Of a stretch of 58,028 nt of DNA, positions 8,225 to 18,848 are shown one piece after another. Made by a program: the position numbers and the translations under genes. The stretch covers positions 1-58,028 of the forward strand of contig JAIQET010000022.1 in assembly GCA_020073645.1 (NCBI GenBank). Reading direction: 5' to 3'. Each line of letters opens with the position of its first letter. The first letter of the stretch is position 1. The notes below the pieces were generated by a model. That model saw only the letters and a list, made by a program, of their open reading frames with translations, did no database searches and was not told the origin of the DNA. The DNA comes from Terriglobia bacterium (GTDB taxonomy: Bacteria > Acidobacteriota > Terriglobia > Terriglobales > Acidobacteriaceae).

Positions 8225-8506
8225 ATGGATGCCAATTACATGCTGGCTTGCGGAATCGTCTGGCGCAAAACCGCCGATCCAGATGCGGGCTGGGAATTGG
8301 TCGAGGCCCTCGCCTCCCCTGATCCTGAGCTGCGTCATCTTGCACGAAACATGCTCATCCAGCGACGAGACAACGCAATGTTACTCCTCGAGGACGCTGT
8401 GAGCGCCGGCGTCCTTACCCCCGAAGCGGCCGGACCCTGCATGGTGGAACTGCTTCGAGCAGGTAGATCCGGTTCGTCGGTCTTCATCGGGACGAACGAG
8501 GCATGA
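8225..8506 (+). CDS. Small helical hypothetical protein
   Basis: 93 residues with a good ribosome binding site (ACGGAGG, 8 bases before the ATG). The sequence is largely alpha-helical with HEAT-like character ('GWELVEALASPDPELRHLARNML'), no signal peptide and no catalytic motif. Function unknown. It sits between other small genes of the stress island, all in one direction with short gaps. Confidence 0.6.
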   Translation: MDANYMLACGIVWRKTADPDAGWELVEALASPDPELRHLARNMLIQRRDNAMLLLEDAVSAGVLTPEAAGPCMVELLRAGRSGSSVFIGTNEA

Positions 8507-8524
8507 AGGATATCGAGGTGAATT

Positions 8525-8830
8525 GTGGTAGGAAAATGTGCAAACCCCGAATGTGACGTTCCGTTCCGCTATTTCCGTGAAGGGAAATTGTTCCGGTTCG
8601 ATCTGGGCGCTCCTTCCACGCTGGTTAGAGTTCAATCAGACGGGGAGACTCACCGGCGGATCGAAGATTTCTGGCTTTGTGGTTCTTGCGCCTCAAAGAT
8701 GACGCTCGTCTCGGAAGATGGGGTTGGAGTGACGACGCGACTGTCGCCCCATTCCATTGCGTCGATGACGGTATCTGTCGAGCCCCCCCGATACACCAGC
8801 CGGAGCGATTCTCGGGAAGGGCAGGTGTGA
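8525..8830 (+). CDS. Small zinc-ribbon-like hypothetical protein
   Basis: 101 residues from a GTG with GAGGTG upstream. Two cysteine pairs (C5 and C10 in 'CANPEC', and 'LCGSC' near residue 53) could bind one metal ion as a zinc ribbon. The middle part, 'FRYFREGKLFRFDLG', is a short beta-rich segment. No catalytic motif or membrane segment. It ends one base before the start of the universal stress gene, so it is probably co-transcribed. Function unknown. Confidence 0.6.
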   Translation: MVGKCANPECDVPFRYFREGKLFRFDLGAPSTLVRVQSDGETHRRIEDFWLCGSCASKMTLVSEDGVGVTTRLSPHSIASMTVSVEPPRYTSRSDSREGQV

Positions 8831-8831
8831 G

Positions 8832-9740
8832 ATGGCAACCTTAGCACATAGAAATCTCAATAATGCGATAGCGCTAAAGAACATTCTGCTCGCAACGGAT
8901 TTCGCCGTTTCGGCGAATCGCGCCGTGCCGTTTGCGCTTTCCTTAGCAGATCACTACGGAGCGAAACTCTACGCGGCGCACGTGATTCCTGAGGAGACGT
9001 ACGTGTTTGCTCGTCCCGAGTCCCTCGAGCGGATATTGAAGGAGACCCGAGACTATGCGGAATACAAGCTGAACCAACTGGCGGCGCCGATCAAGGAGCG
9101 TGGTCGCTCTTGCGAAGTACTTGTGGGCGACGGAGACATTGCCAAGGTACTCACAGAATTTGTGCAGAAATGCGAGGCTGACTTGGTGATTGTCGGTACA
9201 AGTAGTCGCACGGGACTGGGCAAAGTGCTTCTGGGTTCGGTAGCAGAGGAAATCATTCGAGAGTCGCCCTGTCCAGTTCTAGCTGTTGGACCGCACGTGT
9301 TAGCAGAGGCGTCGGCCGGATTTCAGAGCATTGTTTATGCTACCGACTTCTCGCCAGAGTCATTGCATGCGGCAGATTATGCTTTTTCCCTGGCTCGCGA
9401 GTACCAAGCACATCTCACAGTGCTGCACGTGGTCGAAGGAATTCTTAGGAATTCGCCCCACCTCGCACTACAACTGAACGAGCAGCGCCTGCGCGAACTG
9501 ATTCCGCTGGACACTGACCTCCCCTGCGAACCGGAGGTGATAGTGGAAATAGGACCTGTGGGAAAACGCATCCTGAGTGTTGCGGCCGAACTATCAGCGG
9601 ACATCATCGTCATGGGAGTGCGCGGAGCGGGGGCGTTCGCGCAGACGGCAAGTCATTTCGGTTCGATCGCGCACGAAGTAGTATCTCGGGCGACGTGTCC
9701 GGTGCTGACAGTCGGGGACACAAAGAGGGAGCACGACTAG
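8832..9740 (+). CDS. Tandem-domain universal stress protein (UspA superfamily)
   Basis: 302 residues comprising two UspA domains. Domain 1 begins 'KNILLATDFAVSANRAV' and ends with the nucleotide-binding signature 'GTSSRTGLGKVLLGSVAEEI' and 'CPVLAVG'. Domain 2 begins 'SIVYATDFSPESLHAA' and ends 'GVRGAGAFAQTASHFGSIAH' and 'CPVLTVG'. Domain 1 retains the G-x2-G-x9-G-S type ATP-binding motif; domain 2 has a degenerate version. Such double-domain proteins are common in actinobacterial and acidobacterial hypoxia or starvation regulons. Adjacent small genes and the ATPase are codirectional. Confidence 0.9.
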   Translation: MATLAHRNLNNAIALKNILLATDFAVSANRAVPFALSLADHYGAKLYAAHVIPEETYVFARPESLERILKETRDYAEYKLNQLAAPIKERGRSCEVLVGDGDIAKVLTEFVQKCEADLVIVGTSSRTGLGKVLLGSVAEEIIRESPCPVLAVGPHVLAEASAGFQSIVYATDFSPESLHAADYAFSLAREYQAHLTVLHVVEGILRNSPHLALQLNEQRLRELIPLDTDLPCEPEVIVEIGPVGKRILSVAAELSADIIVMGVRGAGAFAQTASHFGSIAHEVVSRATCPVLTVGDTKREHD

Positions 9741-9757
9741 GAAGGCGAGGTGTTTTT

Positions 9758-9955
9758 ATGGATTCGGAAACGATAATCATTCTGGTGTTGAGTGCCGGCG
9801 CTGTAGCTTTCCTCGTATGGGTTGAAATCAACTCCCGTCGGAACGAAGCCAATATCGCCAGGGGATCGACTCTTGCGCAGGGACGCCAAAGTCCTTTACA
9901 GAAGCAAGCCCAGAGCAAGGTTGAACCGGACACCAAGAAAACAAAAGCAGCATAG
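9758..9955 (+). CDS. Small membrane-anchored hypothetical protein
   Basis: 65 residues from the ATG at 9758, which follows GGCGAGG. The N-terminus is one transmembrane helix ('TIIILVLSAGAVAFLVWVEI'); the rest is basic and polar, rich in Gln and Lys, and probably cytoplasmic. No known domain. It lies 17 bases after the universal stress protein gene and is likely in the same transcript. Confidence 0.55.
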   Translation: MDSETIIILVLSAGAVAFLVWVEINSRRNEANIARGSTLAQGRQSPLQKQAQSKVEPDTKKTKAA

Positions 9956-9993
9956 CCAGTAAGAGCGAGGGACAGTACGGAAAGGGGTTCATC

Positions 9994-10476
9994 ATGGAAG
10001 GCCACGCAATAATCGTATCTGACGCTGACATGGACAGGCTCAGCCGTTTGGTTCGTGCTCTGAAGCACTCTCTTTTTCGAGACCAGCAGCAACTCGAATT
10101 GCTGGATCAAACGTTGGAGAGCGCAGAAGTTACGCCTCCGGAGCGCATGCCGAGAGACGTGATCAGGATGAACTCGCGTATCTGTATTCTGGATTTCGAT
10201 ACACGAAAGAAGGAGTTGTGTGCGTTGGTCTTTCCCGAGAACGCAGACATCTCCAGAGGCCTTATTTCGGTCCTGGCGCCAGTCGGGATTGCGCTCCTCG
10301 GACGTAGACAGGGAGATGTCGTAGAGGCGAAAGTGCCTGGAGGAACCAGAAAGTTGAGAGTAGCGCAGGTCTTGCATGGACCCGGAATTGCAGGAAAGGG
10401 AGTCCGACCAGATCGATCAAACAGACGGGAGGTTCATTTGGGTCGAAGGGTTCAAAAGACCAGTCTAGCTGCCTAG
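9994..10476 (+). CDS. Rnk-like GreA/GreB C-terminal-domain protein
   Basis: 160 residues. The N-terminal 60 form a short helical hairpin ('DADMDRLSRLVRALKHS'); the C-terminal part is the FKBP-like domain shared by GreA/GreB and Rnk, with 'VIRMNSRICILDFD' and 'ISVLAPVGIALLGRRQGD'. Rnk (regulator of nucleoside diphosphate kinase) binds RNA polymerase but lacks the long coiled-coil with the acidic tip of Gre factors, as here. The extra Arg/Lys-rich tail of about 30 residues is not typical. Context suggests transcription adjustment under stress. Confidence 0.75.
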   Translation: MEGHAIIVSDADMDRLSRLVRALKHSLFRDQQQLELLDQTLESAEVTPPERMPRDVIRMNSRICILDFDTRKKELCALVFPENADISRGLISVLAPVGIALLGRRQGDVVEAKVPGGTRKLRVAQVLHGPGIAGKGVRPDRSNRREVHLGRRVQKTSLAA

Positions 10477-10502
10477 CGCGCTCGACTGTTGGTCATTCAG
10501 CC

Positions 10503-13181
10503 ATGGACACTGCGTCTGTACAATTACCAACCTTATCCGGCGTCGATCAAGACTCCGCTGGCTCCCCTACGGTCGAATTTGAAAATGGGGTCCAATTAGC
10601 CGGATTGTCCTCAGCGGAAGCGAAAGAGCGGCTGAGAATCGATGGGCCAAATGAGCTGCCATCGTCCAAACCTCGAAGCGTCGCTGCGATCGCATGGGAA
10701 GTGGTAAAAGAGCCCATCTTTCTGCTTCTCGTTGCCTGTGGAACTATCTACCTATTTCTGGGCGATAAACAAGAAGCGCTGATGCTTCTTGGCTTCGTTT
10801 TTGTAGTTACTGGCATTAGCTTCTACCAGGAACACAAGACCGAGCGCACGCTGGAAGCCCTGCGAGATCTCTCGAGCCCGCGTGCTCTGGTGATCCGCGA
10901 CGGCAAGCCCATCCGCATCCCGGGTCGCGAAATTGTGAAGGGCGATGTTGTTGTTCTTTCGGAAGGAGACCGCGTCCCGGCTGATTCCCGCGTCATTTCC
11001 TGCGTCAATCTGTCTTGTGACGAGTCATTGCTGACAGGGGAATCGGTGTCGGTTCGGAAAGCCGCGAGTGCAGCACCGGTCGACGCCGTTCGTCCAGGGG
11101 GAGACGACCTGCCGTTTGTTTACTCCGGCAGCCTGGTAGTGCAAGGCCGCGGAGTTGCAGTTGTGCAGACGGTCGGGTTGCATACCGAGATCGGCAAGAT
11201 TGGCAAAGCGCTGCAGTCAGTACACCTCGAGAAAACGCGCCTGCAAAAAGAAACAGGGCGTTGGGTCCGCATACTGGCGATTGTGGGAGGTCTGCTCTGT
11301 CTGCTCGTTGTCCTGCTCCACGGCCTTACGCGCGGCAGCTGGCTCGACGGAGTTTTGTCAGGACTCACACTGGCGATGGCCATTCTGCCGAACGAATTGC
11401 CCGTGGTTTTGACCATCTTCATGGCTCTGGGAGCCTGGCGCATTTCCAAGTGGCATGTCCTTACTCGGCGCGTGCCGGTGGTGGAAACCCTAGGTTCGGC
11501 GTCGGTCTTATGTGTGGACAAGACTGGCACCGTGACGATGAACCGGATGTCCGTCCAAAATCTATATGCGGACGGTGAATTTCACCACGTCGGCAAAGAT
11601 CCAAATCCTTCGCTCCCGGAGAAATTTCACAGCCTCATCGAATTCAGCATCCTGGCGAACCATCGCGATCCGTTTGACCCGATGGAGCGGGCTTTGAACG
11701 AGTTTGGGAAATCCAGACTGGCGAACACGGAGCATTTGCACGGCGACTGGATCCTGGTCCGCCAATATCCACTCTCACCCGAACTGCTCGCGCTATCGCA
11801 CGTCTGGAGATCGCCGACTGGACTGGACTATGTGATCGCCGCGAAAGGCGCACCTGAAGCCGTCGCTGATCTTTGCCACCTCAAGCCTGAGCAGATGGAC
11901 GCGCTTTTGTCCCAGGTTGGCTCAATGGCCAATGAGGGACTGCGGGTGCTCGGTGTGGCCAGAGCTTACTTTCAGAAATCGCAGCTACCCCGGAAACAGC
12001 ACGACTTCGACTTCGAGTTCCTTGGCCTGGTGGGTCTGGCTGATCCAGTGCGTCCCGGTGTCGCAAAGGCTGTCGAGGAATGCTACTCGGCGGGCATCCA
12101 GGTCGTCATGATCACCGGGGACTACGCGGGAACTGCGGCGAACATCGGGCGACAGATTGGACTAAGAAACCCTGATCAATGCATCACCGGTCCCGAACTG
12201 GACTCGATGGATGATGACGAACTTCGGCAGCGGGTTCGCACCACTAATGTCTTTGCTCGGGTCGTTCCCGAGCAGAAGTTGCGCCTCGTTAGGGCTTTCA
12301 GGGCAAACGGTGAGATCGTGGCCATGACAGGCGATGGAGTGAATGATGCTCCGGCACTGAAAGCTGCGGATATCGGCATCGCCATGGGCGGCCGTGGTAC
12401 CGACGTAGCTCGCGAAGCCGCAGCACTGGTGTTGCTTGACGATGATTTCTCCTCGATCGTCCATGCCGTCAGGCTGGGTAGGAGGATCTTCGACAACCTT
12501 AAGAAAGCCATCGCCTACACTCTGGCCAGTCATCTTCCTATCATTGGCCTGACGCTAATTCCGGTGATGATGAAGTGGCCCCTCATACTGTTGCCGTTCC
12601 ATGTGGCCTTCCTGCACCTCATCATCGACCCTGCTTGCTCCATTGTGCTTGAGGCAGAGCGCGAAGAATCGACCGTGATGCAGCATCCTCCCCGCGCTGC
12701 CAACGAACCATTGTTCGGCAGGCGGACCTTTGCTATCAGCATCCTGCAAGGCCTCAGCGTGTTAGGGGTGGTGCTGGCGGTCTTTGCCGCAGCCCACTAC
12801 AGCGGGAGAGGGGAACAGGAGGCACGCGCGTTGACATTCAGCACGCTCGTCATGGCGAATCTGGCATTAATCTTCACGAACCGCTCCTGGGGAAGGACGA
12901 TTCTGGCCACACTGCACTCCCCCAATCCCTCACTATGGTGGGTCATCGGAGGAACCATCGGGTTCCTAGGGCTCGCGATCTTTGTGCCTTTTTTGCGGGA
13001 ACTGTTTCGTTTCTCAGTGCTCCATCCGGTTGATCTCGCAGTGTGTGTGGGTGCGGCGGCGTGCAGCATTCTGTGGTTTGAAGCTCTTAAGGTGTGGAAG
13101 ACACGGGGAACCCAATTACAGGAAGGCGTACGGAATACGGTGACGGATGGAACGTACCGTCAGCAGAACGGAGGTCCTTGA
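10503..13181 (+). CDS. P2-type cation-translocating ATPase
   Basis: 892 residues with all P-type ATPase landmarks: 'TGESVSVRK' in the actuator domain, the phosphorylated D339 in 'DKTGTVTMN', 'KGAPEAV' in the nucleotide domain and 'TGDGVNDAPALK' (D611 region) in the hinge, with about ten membrane helices. The order (no N-terminal metal-binding domains, no CPx motif) places it with P2 Ca2+/Mn2+-like or related bacterial cation pumps. The M4 motif is 'LPNELP' (residues 295-300) rather than PEGLP, and M6 reads 'FLHLIIDPACS', so ion specificity cannot be assigned. The 3' end overlaps the convergent leuD gene by 22 bases. Confidence 0.85.
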   Translation: MDTASVQLPTLSGVDQDSAGSPTVEFENGVQLAGLSSAEAKERLRIDGPNELPSSKPRSVAAIAWEVVKEPIFLLLVACGTIYLFLGDKQEALMLLGFVFVVTGISFYQEHKTERTLEALRDLSSPRALVIRDGKPIRIPGREIVKGDVVVLSEGDRVPADSRVISCVNLSCDESLLTGESVSVRKAASAAPVDAVRPGGDDLPFVYSGSLVVQGRGVAVVQTVGLHTEIGKIGKALQSVHLEKTRLQKETGRWVRILAIVGGLLCLLVVLLHGLTRGSWLDGVLSGLTLAMAILPNELPVVLTIFMALGAWRISKWHVLTRRVPVVETLGSASVLCVDKTGTVTMNRMSVQNLYADGEFHHVGKDPNPSLPEKFHSLIEFSILANHRDPFDPMERALNEFGKSRLANTEHLHGDWILVRQYPLSPELLALSHVWRSPTGLDYVIAAKGAPEAVADLCHLKPEQMDALLSQVGSMANEGLRVLGVARAYFQKSQLPRKQHDFDFEFLGLVGLADPVRPGVAKAVEECYSAGIQVVMITGDYAGTAANIGRQIGLRNPDQCITGPELDSMDDDELRQRVRTTNVFARVVPEQKLRLVRAFRANGEIVAMTGDGVNDAPALKAADIGIAMGGRGTDVAREAAALVLLDDDFSSIVHAVRLGRRIFDNLKKAIAYTLASHLPIIGLTLIPVMMKWPLILLPFHVAFLHLIIDPACSIVLEAEREESTVMQHPPRAANEPLFGRRTFAISILQGLSVLGVVLAVFAAAHYSGRGEQEARALTFSTLVMANLALIFTNRSWGRTILATLHSPNPSLWWVIGGTIGFLGLAIFVPFLRELFRFSVLHPVDLAVCVGAAACSILWFEALKVWKTRGTQLQEGVRNTVTDGTYRQQNGGP

Positions 13182-13780
13182 AACGGGCGCTCTCTCCCAC
13201 GGCGGTCTTCGTAGGAAGTGATCTGGTCTGCGCAACGGAGGGTGAGGCCGATATCATCCAGGCCTTCCAGCAGACAGTAGCGGCGGAATTCGTCGATAGC
13301 AAATTCAGCGCGCAAGCCGTGGCCGTCGTCAACCGAGCGCTGTTCCAGATCCACGGTGAGCCGATAGCCGGCGATTTCCCTGGCGCGGAGAGTGATCCCG
13401 GCGATGGTTTCCTCTGGTAGTTCGACCACCAGCAGCCCGTTCTTCGCACAATTGTTGGCGAAGATGTCGGCGAACGACGGCGCCAGAATGGCGCGGAAGC
13501 CGAAGTCAGCCAGCGCCCAGGCAGCGTGCTCGCGCGAAGAGCCGCAGCCGAAGTTGCGTCCCGCCACCAGGATGCTGGCGCCGGCATAGCGCGCCTGGTT
13601 GAGCACGAATTGTGGATCAAGTTCGCCGCTGCCCGTCCGACGCCAGTCGTAGAACAAGAACTCGCCGAAACCAGTACGCTCGATCCGCTTCAGGAACTGC
13701 TTGGGGATAATCTGATCGGTGTCCACATTGGGGCGGTCGAGGGGCGCGCCCGTTCCCTCATGCACGCGAAACGGCTGCAT
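13160..13780 (-). CDS. leuD: 3-isopropylmalate dehydratase small subunit
   Basis: 206 residues. It carries the LeuD swivelling-domain motifs '[15 protein letters not shown]', '[16 protein letters not shown]' and '[15 protein letters not shown]'. With LeuC it isomerises 2- to 3-isopropylmalate in leucine biosynthesis. The ATG at 13780 is preceded by a perfect AGGAGGT and lies inside the end of leuC (23-base overlap), which indicates translational coupling; an ATG 15 bases upstream is less likely because it precedes the Shine-Dalgarno sequence. The 3' end overlaps the convergent ATPase gene. Confidence 0.93.
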   Translation of the reverse strand: MQPFRVHEGTGAPLDRPNVDTDQIIPKQFLKRIERTGFGEFLFYDWRRTGSGELDPQFVLNQARYAGASILVAGRNFGCGSSREHAAWALADFGFRAILAPSFADIFANNCAKNGLLVVELPEETIAGITLRAREIAGYRLTVDLEQRSVDDGHGLRAEFAIDEFRRYCLLEGLDDIGLTLRCADQITSYEDRRGRERPFQGPPFC

Positions 13781-15200
13781 CGCGCACCTCCTCATAGTTC
13801 CACTTGCGCACGTCGGTGAAGTGTCCGGCCACGGCGGCAGCGGCGGCCATTCGCGGACTCACCAGATGGGTGCGCCCGCCGCGTCCCTGGCGTCCTTCGA
13901 AATTGCGGTTGCTGGTGGAGGCGCAGCGCTCGCCCGGCTGGAGAACATCCGGATTCATTCCCAGACACATGGAGCAGCCCGGCTCCCGCCATGCGAACCC
14001 GGCTTCGCGGAATATTTCGTGCAGGCCTTCTTTTTCCGCCTGATGTTTCACCGCTTGCGAGCCCGGCACCACCATGGCCTGCACAGTACGGGCGACGCGG
14101 TGCCCACGCACCACTTCGGCAGCCTCGCGCAGGTCTTCGATGCGCGAGTTGGTGCACGATCCGATGAACACGCGGTCCACAGCAATGTCCTCGATCTTCG
14201 TGCCAGGGCGCAGCGCCATGTACTCCAGGGCACGCGTGTACGCTTGCCGGTCGGTTTCCTGGGCGAACCACTTGGGGTCAGGCACCGCCCCGGTCACCGG
14301 CACGACCATGCCCGGACTCGTTCCCCAGGTGACATAGGGCGGCAGCGCCGAGGCGTCGATTTCCACGGTCCGATCGAACTGGGCATCCGAATCCGAGGCC
14401 AGGCTGCGCCAGTAGCGCGTCGCCTCCTGCCATGCCGGCTCCTTAGGGGCAAAGCGCCGGCCATGAATGTAGGCGAAGGTGGTCTCGTCGGGCGCGACCA
14501 TGCCGGCCCGCGCCCCAGCCTCAATGCTCATGTTGCACAAGGTCATGCGCCCTTCCATAGAGAGGGCGCGCACCGCAGGCCCTGCGTACTCGATCACGTG
14601 GCCGGTGGCGCCATCGGTGCCGATCTTGCCGATGATCGCCAGCGCCAGGTCTTTCGCGGTGACACCCTTGGGCAGCCGCCCGTCGACGAACACCTGCATG
14701 CTGCGTGGCTTGCGCTGAGGCAGACACTGCGTGGCCAGCACGTGCTCGACCTCGGACGTGCCGATGCCGAAGGCGAGTGCGCCGAAAGCCCCGTGGGTGC
14801 TGGTGTGGCTGTCGCCGCAGACGACAGTCATCCCGGGCTGCGTGAGGCCGAGTTCCGGACCAATTACGTGCACAATTCCCTGTTCGGCAGAGCCAATGTC
14901 GAAGAATGGAATGCCAAATTCGCGGCAGTTGCGCCGCAGCGTTTCCATCTGTCGAGCAGCGATCTGATCAGTGATGGGAAGACGTCGATCCGTGGTGGGG
15001 ACATTGTGGTCCACCGTAGCCACAGTGCGCAGCGGCTGGCGCACGCGACGTCCGGCGGCACGCAGACCGTCGAAGGCTTGTGGCGAAGTCACTTCATGGA
15101 CCAGGTGCAGGTCGATGTAGAGCAAGGCAGGCTGGCCTTCAGGCTGGCACACTACGTGGTCGTCCCAGAGCTTGTCGAACAGTGTGCACCCGCCTGTCAT
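13758..15200 (-). CDS. leuC: 3-isopropylmalate dehydratase large subunit
   Basis: About 480 residues from ATG 15200 ('[17 protein letters not shown]', the usual LeuC N-terminus). It has the aconitase-family substrate motifs '[10 protein letters not shown]' and '[23 protein letters not shown]', and the three [4Fe-4S] cysteines in 'FIGSCTNSR' and '[10 protein letters not shown]'. An upstream ATG at 15236 overlaps the leuB stop by 11 bases and would add 12 residues; AGGAGGAG lies between the two, favouring the downstream start. It is third in the leuABCD order. Confidence 0.94.
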   Translation of the reverse strand: MTGGCTLFDKLWDDHVVCQPEGQPALLYIDLHLVHEVTSPQAFDGLRAAGRRVRQPLRTVATVDHNVPTTDRRLPITDQIAARQMETLRRNCREFGIPFFDIGSAEQGIVHVIGPELGLTQPGMTVVCGDSHTSTHGAFGALAFGIGTSEVEHVLATQCLPQRKPRSMQVFVDGRLPKGVTAKDLALAIIGKIGTDGATGHVIEYAGPAVRALSMEGRMTLCNMSIEAGARAGMVAPDETTFAYIHGRRFAPKEPAWQEATRYWRSLASDSDAQFDRTVEIDASALPPYVTWGTSPGMVVPVTGAVPDPKWFAQETDRQAYTRALEYMALRPGTKIEDIAVDRVFIGSCTNSRIEDLREAAEVVRGHRVARTVQAMVVPGSQAVKHQAEKEGLHEIFREAGFAWREPGCSMCLGMNPDVLQPGERCASTSNRNFEGRQGRGGRTHLVSPRMAAAAAVAGHFTDVRKWNYEEVRDAAVSRA

Positions 15201-15225
15201 CTCTCGCTTCGTCTCCTCCTGATTG

Positions 15226-16326
15226 TCAGACCGCATGATACGCGTGCCGCTGTTGGGTTACATCGGCGAGCGCATTTTCGACGAGGCTTCCCATCTCACT
15301 GGTGGTGACCGTGAACCGCGTACCCCCGCGGGCCAAGTCTGCCGTGCGATAGCCGTCGCGCAGAACTCGGGCGATGGCGGCTTCCACATCCTGCGCGTCT
15401 TCTTCCAGCTTGGCGGTATGCCGCAGCAACATGGCCGCCGATGCGATGGCCCCCAGCGGATTGGCCAGGTTGCGTCCCGCGATGTCGGGCGCCGAGCCGT
15501 GGACCGGCTCGTACAAATCTACTTTGCCTCCGACACTGGCCGAAGCCAGCATGCCCAGCGAACCGCTGATGACGGCCGCTTCATCGGAAAGGATGTCGCC
15601 GAACAAGTTCTCCGTCAAGACCACGTCGAAATGCGTCGGGTCGGTCACCAGCCGCATGGAGCAGGAGTCCACGTACATGTGCTCCAGCTTGACGTTGGGA
15701 TACTCCTGGGCCACGCGGGTGACGACGTCTCGCCACAGCTGCGAAGTTTCCAGCACGTTGGCCTTGTCCACCGAGGTCACCTTGCGGCGGCGTGCGCGGG
15801 CTAGTTGAAACGCCATGTGCGTGATGCGCTCAATCTCATGCGCCGAATAACGCATGGTATTGAACGCGTCCCGTCCCGGATCGAGGCCGCGTGGCTCACC
15901 GAAGTAGATACCGCCGAGCAGTTCACGCACAATCAGCAAATCGGTGCCGCGGACAACCTCAGCCTTGAGCGGACTGTTCTCCAGCAGAGGATCGTGGGCG
16001 ACGGCGGGACGCAAGTTGGCATAGCAACCCAGCGAACGGCGAAGGTGGAGCAGGCCGGCCTCGGGTTTCTGCTCTCGCGGCAAGGAATCGAACGCGGGCG
16101 TACCCACTGCGCCGAGCAGCACCGCATCTGACTGGAGACAAGCCTCCAGGGTTGCAGCCGGCAGCGGTGTGCCGTGGCGGTGAATCGCCTCTCCGCCAAT
16201 GGGGTGCTCGTCGAACTGGAAGTCGTAGCCGTTTAGGTCGCTGACCGCGCGAAGCACGCGGACTGCTTCGCTGGTAACCTCTGGGCCGACACCGTCGCCG
16301 GGCAGAACTGTGATCTTGAGCCTCAT
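15226..16326 (-). CDS. leuB: 3-isopropylmalate dehydrogenase
   Basis: 366 residues. Begins '[22 protein letters not shown]' and contains the substrate/NAD signature ('[14 protein letters not shown]', '[21 protein letters not shown]' region, '[22 protein letters not shown]', '[12 protein letters not shown]'). It oxidatively decarboxylates 3-isopropylmalate to 2-oxoisocaproate with NAD. Normal length. Lies between leuA (50-base gap) and leuC (near-overlap) on the same strand, so the four leu genes form one operon. Confidence 0.95.
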   Translation of the reverse strand: MRLKITVLPGDGVGPEVTSEAVRVLRAVSDLNGYDFQFDEHPIGGEAIHRHGTPLPAATLEACLQSDAVLLGAVGTPAFDSLPREQKPEAGLLHLRRSLGCYANLRPAVAHDPLLENSPLKAEVVRGTDLLIVRELLGGIYFGEPRGLDPGRDAFNTMRYSAHEIERITHMAFQLARARRRKVTSVDKANVLETSQLWRDVVTRVAQEYPNVKLEHMYVDSCSMRLVTDPTHFDVVLTENLFGDILSDEAAVISGSLGMLASASVGGKVDLYEPVHGSAPDIAGRNLANPLGAIASAAMLLRHTAKLEEDAQDVEAAIARVLRDGYRTADLARGGTRFTVTTSEMGSLVENALADVTQQRHAYHAV

Positions 16327-16376
16327 AAGACTTTCACCAACTCCTTCGCGGATCTCCCGCCCAATCCGAACAACTC

Positions 16377-17603
<1,227 letters not shown>

Positions 17604-17696
17604 GTTCCCTCCCGCCTGCACCAGAACGGATGCAGAGGGAGCCAGAGTAGAGTCGCGCCCCTCATAAAGCAAATTTATAATTCTTTGGACTCAATA

Positions 17697-17708
17697 ATAA
17701 CTTGTTAT
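17697..17708. promoter_or_regulatory. Palindrome in the leuA / lysR divergent region
   Basis: Perfect inverted repeat ATAAC-TT-GTTAT in an A+T-rich stretch between leuA and the divergent LysR gene. Its 3' half overlaps a TATGAT hexamer (17706-17711) that could be the -10 box of the regulator. Size, symmetry and position fit a LysR-type binding site, but the protein bound has not been shown. Confidence 0.45.
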
Positions 17709-17725
17709 GATGTAGCACTGAGCCC

Positions 17726-18643
17726 ATGGACCTGTTTCAGCTGGAAACGTTTCTCGCCGTCGCCCGCGAGGGCGGCTTTTCCCGCGCCGCCAAGAAACTG
17801 TTCCGCACCCAGCCCGCGATCAGCCAGACGGTGCGCAAGCTCGAGGCGGACCTGGGAGAAGTGCTCTTCGACCGTTCTTCCCACGAAGGCGTGCTCACCG
17901 ATGCCGGCCAGGTCCTGCTGACATACGCCGAACAGTTACTGAACATGCGCGGAGAGGCCCGGACAGCGCTCGAAGAGCTGCGCCAGATGCACCAGGGAAA
18001 GCTCTCTGTCGCGGCCAATGAATATACCTGCCTCTATCTCCTGCCGGTGCTCGACGAGTTTCGCCGTCTCTATCCCATGGTCAAGATTACGGTGCACCGG
18101 GCGCTGGCCAGCCGCATTCCTGCGGAAGTGCTGAGCCACAACACCGAGTTGGCCGTGCTCAGTTTTCGTCCGGAGGACCCGGCGCTGCGCTCGGTGGTGG
18201 TGTATCGCGACGCGTTGGCGTTTGTGGTTCCGCCCCATCATCCCCTGGCCTCGACGCAGCGCATCTCCATCCGCCGTCTCGGCGCCGAGTACTTCGTGGC
18301 CCACAATGTGCCTTCCCCCTACCGCCGGAAAGTGCTGGAGACGTTTCAGCGCCGGAGAGTACCGCTGCACATGCCGGTTGAATTACCCACCACTGAGGCC
18401 ATCAAGAAGTTTGTGAGCGCCGGCAACGGCGTGGCCTTGATCCCCCGTATTTGTGTGGAGAGCGAGATCCGCCGCGGAGAGTTGGTGGAAATCCAGGTGC
18501 CCGAGCTCACTTTCGAGCGCAGGCTGCGGCTGGTATACCGTGCGCACAGCAGCCTTTCGCACGCCGCCCGTGCATTCCTCAAGGTCTGTCAATCGCACGC
18601 CGAGCGCCACCGCGAGCGCTACCTTTATCACGTGGAACGCTAG
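17726..18643 (+). CDS. LysR-family transcriptional regulator divergent from the leu operon
   Basis: 305 residues. N-terminal winged helix-turn-helix ('MDLFQLETFLAVAREGGFSRAA', 'TQPAISQTVRKLEADLGEVLF', 'LTDAG') and a C-terminal periplasmic-binding-like effector domain ('GKLSVAANEYTCLYLLPVL', 'ISAGNGVALIPR'-type segment). Divergent arrangement with a biosynthetic operon is the classical layout in which a LysR protein controls the operon and itself; a leucine-pathway intermediate such as 2-isopropylmalate would be a natural effector, but this is inference. Confidence 0.88.
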   Translation: MDLFQLETFLAVAREGGFSRAAKKLFRTQPAISQTVRKLEADLGEVLFDRSSHEGVLTDAGQVLLTYAEQLLNMRGEARTALEELRQMHQGKLSVAANEYTCLYLLPVLDEFRRLYPMVKITVHRALASRIPAEVLSHNTELAVLSFRPEDPALRSVVVYRDALAFVVPPHHPLASTQRISIRRLGAEYFVAHNVPSPYRRKVLETFQRRRVPLHMPVELPTTEAIKKFVSAGNGVALIPRICVESEIRRGELVEIQVPELTFERRLRLVYRAHSSLSHAARAFLKVCQSHAERHRERYLYHVER

Positions 18644-18808
18644 GCAACCACCTGACTCGGACACCCTGGAGGTCGGGGGCAAGTCCGTCACCAAAAATCG
18701 GCTGTTTTCGGGGTGTTTTGAGATGGGTGGTAGCCGGAAAAACAAGACGAGCATGGGTTTAGGTTGGCAACCTCACAATGGACACAGCAGAGGTCCGGGA
18801 TTCGATAC

Positions 18809-18837
18809 TTGACGCGCGTAAGGGTTAAGGATAGATA
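18809..18837 (+). promoter_or_regulatory. Possible sigma-70-type promoter upstream of the hydrolase
   Basis: TTGACG (18809-18814) and TAGATA (18832-18837) are separated by 17 bases in a 262-bp region with no recognisable gene. The -35 box is good and the -10 box poor. Transcription from here would include the two stem-loops that follow. Confidence 0.35.
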
Positions 18838-18848
18838 TCAGTATAGAT

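Noticed and set aside
13719..15308. 529-residue plus-strand ORF opposite leuC/leuB
   Set aside because: Antisense shadow of the conserved leuC frame in G+C-rich DNA; the product is His/Arg/Gly-rich with no recognisable domain.
18770..18830. tRNA-like T-arm (GGGATTCGAT)
   Set aside because: No matching anticodon arm, acceptor stem or D-arm could be assembled around it.
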